Source of the DNA: Flavobacteriales bacterium
GTDB lineage: Bacteria > Bacteroidota > Bacteroidia > Flavobacteriales_D > Crocinitomicaceae
Assembly (NCBI GenBank): GCA_018665005.1
Contig: JABJEE010000194.1
Location: 1-11,284 of the forward strand
Length of the DNA stretch: 11,284 nt
Direction: 5' to 3'
The notes beneath the pieces are model-generated. The model did no database searches, was not told the origin of the DNA, and worked only from the letters and a program-made list of their open reading frames with translations. Shown piece by piece: positions 7,787 to 11,284 of the stretch. The number at the start of each line of letters is the position of its first letter. Positions within the stretch are counted from its first letter, which is position 1. The translations under genes and the position numbers were made by a program.

Positions 7787-9901
7787 TTATTTAATTACCG
7801 TCATTTCTTCTACAATATGCTTTGCACCAGCGTATTTGTCAATCAGGAAAAGCACGTATCGGATATCTACATTAATGGTTTTTTGAAGTTTGTTGTCGAA
7901 GATAACATCTCCTGCCATTGCTTCAATATTTCCATCAAACGCCAAGCCAATTAGCTCACCTTTTCCGTTAAGCACTGGAGAACCAGAATTTCCGCCAGTA
8001 ATGTCGTTGTTGGTTAAGAAGTTCACTGGCATATATCCATCCTCATCTGCATAAGGGCCAAAATCTTTTGATTCATACAAATCTATAAGACCTTGTGGAA
8101 GATCAAATTCGGGATCGTCCTCAACAAACTTTTTAACAGTACCTTTTAGGGTAGTGTAATAGTTTTCTTTTGCATCATTTCTAGGGTCCTTTGGTAATGG
8201 ACTTACTTTTCCATACGTTAACCTCAAGGTAGAATTGGCATCAGGGTATATAACCGGACTCAAGCCTGACTCTCTCATTCCGTCAACGAGCATTCTGTAT
8301 GCACGGTCAAATTTATCTTTTGCTTCATCAATTTTGCTATCGCTTGAGAAGTAGTGAGCGATCAACTTATTTGATAAAACCATTAAAGGGTCATTCTCTA
8401 ACAACTCCTTACTTGGAACGGTTATAAAAGCATTTAATCGTTTTTCTGAAGTGAAAATACTAAGCTCAAGGATTGATTCTAAATATAAATCTAAAGAGCT
8501 TTCATTGGAATACTCATCAATGGTTTCAGGAAGTGTATAGTTGGCCTTTCCTGCATATAAAGTAAGCATTTCTTTAAGCATGTCCATTTCCAAATTCAGG
8601 TCCGATGTTGCGATGAAATCATCAATACCATTATAAACAAGGTCAAGATTACTGCGGTCCTCTGCATATTGAGTTAAAACTCTTCCTAAGCTTCGAGAAA
8701 TCGTTGCAAATTTAGACCCTCTAAAGACCATTCTTAGGTAGTTGTCATGTCTGGCTTTATCGTTTGTTAAGGCATAATAGTCGTTAATGTCTTTAATAAC
8801 ACCAGAATACTTAGCGTTCATTTTCTTTTTTGTCCACTTGTCAAATTTAGCCTCATTTTTGGCTTTTGAATTTGCGGTTTCAAACTTCGTCAAAGCATCA
8901 ATCATTCCTTGACGGTTTTTCCAATAGTTGGCTACACCAGCATATTTAGAGGCATAATTCAATCGCACACCATTGTCCTTGTCCATGTACTTTTTCATTA
9001 CATCCATAGCCTTTTTAGAAGCTTCAACCCAAGCTGGGTAAGCGAATTTCACATTTTGATCGATTCCGCCAGCTGGTAGCCATCGGTTGGTTCTACCTGG
9101 ATAACCGAGAATCATGGCAAAATCATCTTTATCAATTCCTTGAATATTTACAGGAAGGTGATGTTTCGGCTTTAAAGGAACGTTATCCGTTGAATATTCT
9201 GCTGGATTTCCATCTGAGTCAGCATAAACTCTGAACATAGAGAAGTCTCCGGTATGTCGAGGCCATTCCCAATTGTCTGTGTCGCCACCAAATTTACCTA
9301 CACTTGCCGGAGGTGTGCCAACAAGTCTTACGTCTGTGTAATCCTGATATACGAAATAGTAGTATTCATTTCCTTGGAAAAATGAACGCACACTCACTAC
9401 GTATTTTCCATCTTCACTATTTTCTTCTTCTATTTTAGCGGTTTCGGTTTTAATAGCCTCATTTCTTTCTTTTTCAGACATTTCATCGTTCAGTACACCA
9501 AGCATTCGTTGAGAAACATCATCCATTCGAACGAAAAAGCGTACAAAAAGAGAATTTGGTTTCATTTCCTCTTGTTTATTACCTGCCCAAAAGCCATTGG
9601 TTAAATAATCATTTTCTGGAGTAGAAAGCTCGGCAATTGCACTGTATCCACAGTGATGGTTCGTGAGGACAAGACCTTCACTTGAAACGAGTTCGGCGGT
9701 ACATCCTCCATTGAATTGAACAATTGCATCTTTTAGGCTGGAATTGTTAATGCTATAGATTTCTTCGGATGTGAGCTGAAGCCCCATTTTTTCCATATCA
9801 CGTTGGTTTAAACGATCCAGAAACATAAGGAACCACATTCCTTCGTCTGCATGAACAAACATGCCTACAAAAAGCGATAACGCTACTAAAATATTCTTCA
9901 T
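7787..9901 (-). CDS. S46 family dipeptidyl peptidase, DPP7-like
   Basis: This is a periplasmic serine exopeptidase that removes N-terminal dipeptides from imported oligopeptides. Residues 1-18 are a signal peptide (cleavage after VHA, before DEGMW). There is no T9SS domain, as expected for a periplasmic S46 enzyme, and 704 residues is normal. The chymotrypsin-like triad is His83 (TNHHCGY), Asp219 (WPRHTGDF) and Ser639 (GGNSGSP). Asn210-Trp211 and Asn325 (in ANYWK) fall exactly where the substrate amino-terminus clamp lies in Stenotrophomonas-relative DAP BII numbering (+9 before and +106 after the Asp). Cys67 and Cys84 are the only cysteines and should form the family disulfide. Gly657, 18 residues after the Ser, sits at the S1 position that is Arg673 in DPP11 (Asp/Glu-specific) and Gly in DPP7 (hydrophobic P1). 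It has a plain ATG start 70 bases after the glycosyltransferase stop, and the terminator lies downstream. Confidence 0.95.
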   Translation of the reverse strand: MKNILVALSLFVGMFVHADEGMWFLMFLDRLNQRDMEKMGLQLTSEEIYSINNSSLKDAIVQFNGGCTAELVSSEGLVLTNHHCGYSAIAELSTPENDYLTNGFWAGNKQEEMKPNSLFVRFFVRMDDVSQRMLGVLNDEMSEKERNEAIKTETAKIEEENSEDGKYVVSVRSFFQGNEYYYFVYQDYTDVRLVGTPPASVGKFGGDTDNWEWPRHTGDFSMFRVYADSDGNPAEYSTDNVPLKPKHHLPVNIQGIDKDDFAMILGYPGRTNRWLPAGGIDQNVKFAYPAWVEASKKAMDVMKKYMDKDNGVRLNYASKYAGVANYWKNRQGMIDALTKFETANSKAKNEAKFDKWTKKKMNAKYSGVIKDINDYYALTNDKARHDNYLRMVFRGSKFATISRSLGRVLTQYAEDRSNLDLVYNGIDDFIATSDLNLEMDMLKEMLTLYAGKANYTLPETIDEYSNESSLDLYLESILELSIFTSEKRLNAFITVPSKELLENDPLMVLSNKLIAHYFSSDSKIDEAKDKFDRAYRMLVDGMRESGLSPVIYPDANSTLRLTYGKVSPLPKDPRNDAKENYYTTLKGTVKKFVEDDPEFDLPQGLIDLYESKDFGPYADEDGYMPVNFLTNNDITGGNSGSPVLNGKGELIGLAFDGNIEAMAGDVIFDNKLQKTINVDIRYVLFLIDKYAGAKHIVEEMTVIK

Positions 9902-9971
9902 AATAATTTTGTTTAAAAATTTAAGGTGGCTAAAAATACCGAAAAAAAGTGTAATGAATTTTTCTAGTGTT

Positions 9972-11284
9972 TTATTGGAGATGAAATACCATTAAATCAT
10001 TATTTCTTAAAATGATTTTTCCTTCATGTTCAATTTTGTTTATTGTCAAGTTGTTTTGCTCGGTAAGAATGAGGTATTCAGCCCCTTTATGCTTTAGCGA
10101 ACGGATCTTTTCAGAAGAAACTTCTTTTATTGATGAAATAGTCCATCCCATTCTATCAATATAAAATAACCCTCCGTTTTGAGAAGGTTCAGGGGCCAAT
10201 ATGATTTTGGCGTCTTTTGGGATATTTAATTCATCAATTGCATTTCTATTTTCATCTATAAGCAAACCTGTTTGAGAGTAGATATTCATTTCTATCAGAT
10301 AACGATCCTCAAGCTTGTTTTTGGAGTAATTAATTCCTGCTACAATAATCAAAAGAAGAATGGCTTTAACTAATAAATGGTATTTCCTTTCGGTACATAT
10401 GTTTTTGAATGTATTGATTCCACTAATAAGTAAGAGAATGATGAGTGGCATAAATGTTAAAAAGTAGTAATCGTGATCTTTGAATTGAGCGTAAAATAAT
10501 AAGCCAAAAGAAAGTGATCCAATGAACATGAATCCTGTTAGTAAGGAGAGGTTGTAATTGCTTTTTTTGATGTATATAATTTGAAAAATGAACAATATCA
10601 ATAAAAAATGAAAAGAGGAATGCGCGAAGTAGGAGGAGTACCAAAAATTCATCATGTAATCCCAGGTAAGTGCAATATTATGATTGTTTAGCTCCCAAAT
10701 AGGTAGTGCAGTAGTATTAAATGAGTGAGAATCATATTGCTGATTATAATACAACATGTAGGCATTCCAACTGAGTACAAGAAGGAGGTTGATTGCACCC
10801 CATTTAAATATTGACGCATTATACCGAAGTGCTCCGACGGCTTGTTTTTGAAAAATCTGAAGATAAACAAAGTATACAATAAAGGCTATAGGATTAATTA
10901 GATAAGTTACTTTAATTAAGCTTCCTAGAGTAAAGAAAACAAAAGTCTTTACCAATGCTGTTTTTTCTCCATTTTGAGAAAACTGAAAAGCATAAAACCA
11001 AGCAATAAAAACAAAACCTAATGCAGGTGCATCGGGCAGGTAATTAAACGCATAAAAGTTAAAAACCGTTGATGTGCAAAGAAAAAGAGTGATTAGGATG
11101 GGATATATCTGGTCTTTTAAGATCAAGTAAGACAATCGATAAACATAGAACAAGCCTGTAAATGATATAAGTAGGTGAATAAATTTTAAAAGAAATAGCT
11201 TTTTACCAAGAAGCAAATAAATAATAGAGGTAAGGTAATACAGTATTGGGAATTCGCATGCCGCTCTTCCATCAATATTCTTAA
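9972..11284 (-). CDS. GT-C type membrane glycosyltransferase, ArnT/PMT-like (5' partial)
   Basis: This inner-membrane protein probably transfers a sugar from a polyprenyl-phosphate donor to an envelope acceptor on the periplasmic side. The frame is open to the right edge. A TTG at 11216 could pass as a start, but 22 further codons upstream read KNIDGRAACEFPILYYL, the conserved first periplasmic loop of GT39/ArnT-like proteins, with Asp4 and Glu10 of the visible part as likely catalytic acidic residues. The first transmembrane helix and the true start are therefore outside the window. About nine to ten hydrophobic helices follow. They include NYLPDAPALG (about 81-90), GSLIKVTYLINP and KDHDYYFL (about 269-276), all typical of the family. 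The last 110 or so residues form a soluble periplasmic domain (with GGLFYIDRMGW and GAEYLILTE). The substrate cannot be told. The gene lies upstream of the S46 gene on the same strand with no hairpin between them. Confidence 0.85.
   Translation of the reverse strand, partial: KNIDGRAACEFPILYYLTSIIYLLLGKKLFLLKFIHLLISFTGLFYVYRLSYLILKDQIYPILITLFLCTSTVFNFYAFNYLPDAPALGFVFIAWFYAFQFSQNGEKTALVKTFVFFTLGSLIKVTYLINPIAFIVYFVYLQIFQKQAVGALRYNASIFKWGAINLLLVLSWNAYMLYYNQQYDSHSFNTTALPIWELNNHNIALTWDYMMNFWYSSYFAHSSFHFLLILFIFQIIYIKKSNYNLSLLTGFMFIGSLSFGLLFYAQFKDHDYYFLTFMPLIILLLISGINTFKNICTERKYHLLVKAILLLIIVAGINYSKNKLEDRYLIEMNIYSQTGLLIDENRNAIDELNIPKDAKIILAPEPSQNGGLFYIDRMGWTISSIKEVSSEKIRSLKHKGAEYLILTEQNNLTINKIEHEGKIILRNNDLMVFHLQ

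Noticed and set aside
5406..9901. Peptidase and proline dehydrogenase as one peptide-utilisation operon
   Set aside because: They share a strand but are separated by plus-strand aroB and a terminator, so they cannot be one transcription unit.
10423..10879. Two short minus-strand frames within the glycosyltransferase gene
   Set aside because: They are out-of-frame readings of AT-rich membrane-protein DNA. Their hydrophobic look comes from the composition of the host gene.

Overview
This window looks like ordinary chromosome from a marine-type member of the Bacteroidota, probably Flavobacteriales. The evidence is AT-rich, Shine-Dalgarno-poor DNA, a type IX secretion (T9SS) C-terminal sorting domain, an S46 dipeptidyl peptidase, a TAnnTTTG-type -7 promoter element and relaxed lipobox lipoproteins. 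The closer placement (Crocinitomicaceae-like or a neighbouring family) is an impression from protein style only. I see no mobile elements, CRISPR array, phage genes, tRNA or rRNA.

Layout: positions 1-5422 hold four plus-strand genes joined by overlaps. They are a 5'-truncated PaaJ/PcaF-type thiolase, an unrecognised 538-residue lipoprotein, a 405-residue outer-membrane protein resembling DUF5723, and a 485-residue T9SS-secreted repeat protein. Every junction is an overlap (GTGA, ATGA, then 13 bases), so the set reads as one transcription unit. The three envelope genes look like a functional module of unknown role: a lipid-anchored protein, a probable beta-barrel and a secreted propeller-like protein.

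This unit meets, head-on and with a 17-base coding overlap, a minus-strand monofunctional proline dehydrogenase (5406-6584, GTG start). An 81-base divergent spacer then leads to aroB (3-dehydroquinate synthase, 6666-7742, plus strand). A compact bidirectional terminator separates aroB from the convergent S46 peptidase gene (7787-9901, minus strand). This has a complete catalytic apparatus and a glycine at the S1 specificity position, which points to DPP7-like rather than DPP11-like activity. Upstream of it, also on the minus strand, lies a GT-C type membrane glycosyltransferase (9972 to the window end) whose N-terminus is beyond the window; the frame stays open to the edge.

Metabolically the window combines acyl-CoA thiolysis, proline catabolism, periplasmic dipeptide release, aromatic amino acid synthesis and envelope glycosylation. 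Peptidase and proline dehydrogenase both suit a peptide-consuming lifestyle, but they are in separate units. No clearly new system is demonstrated. The best candidate for something undescribed is the lipoprotein/barrel/T9SS trio translationally coupled to a catabolic thiolase. No gene-free stretch exceeds 81 bases.
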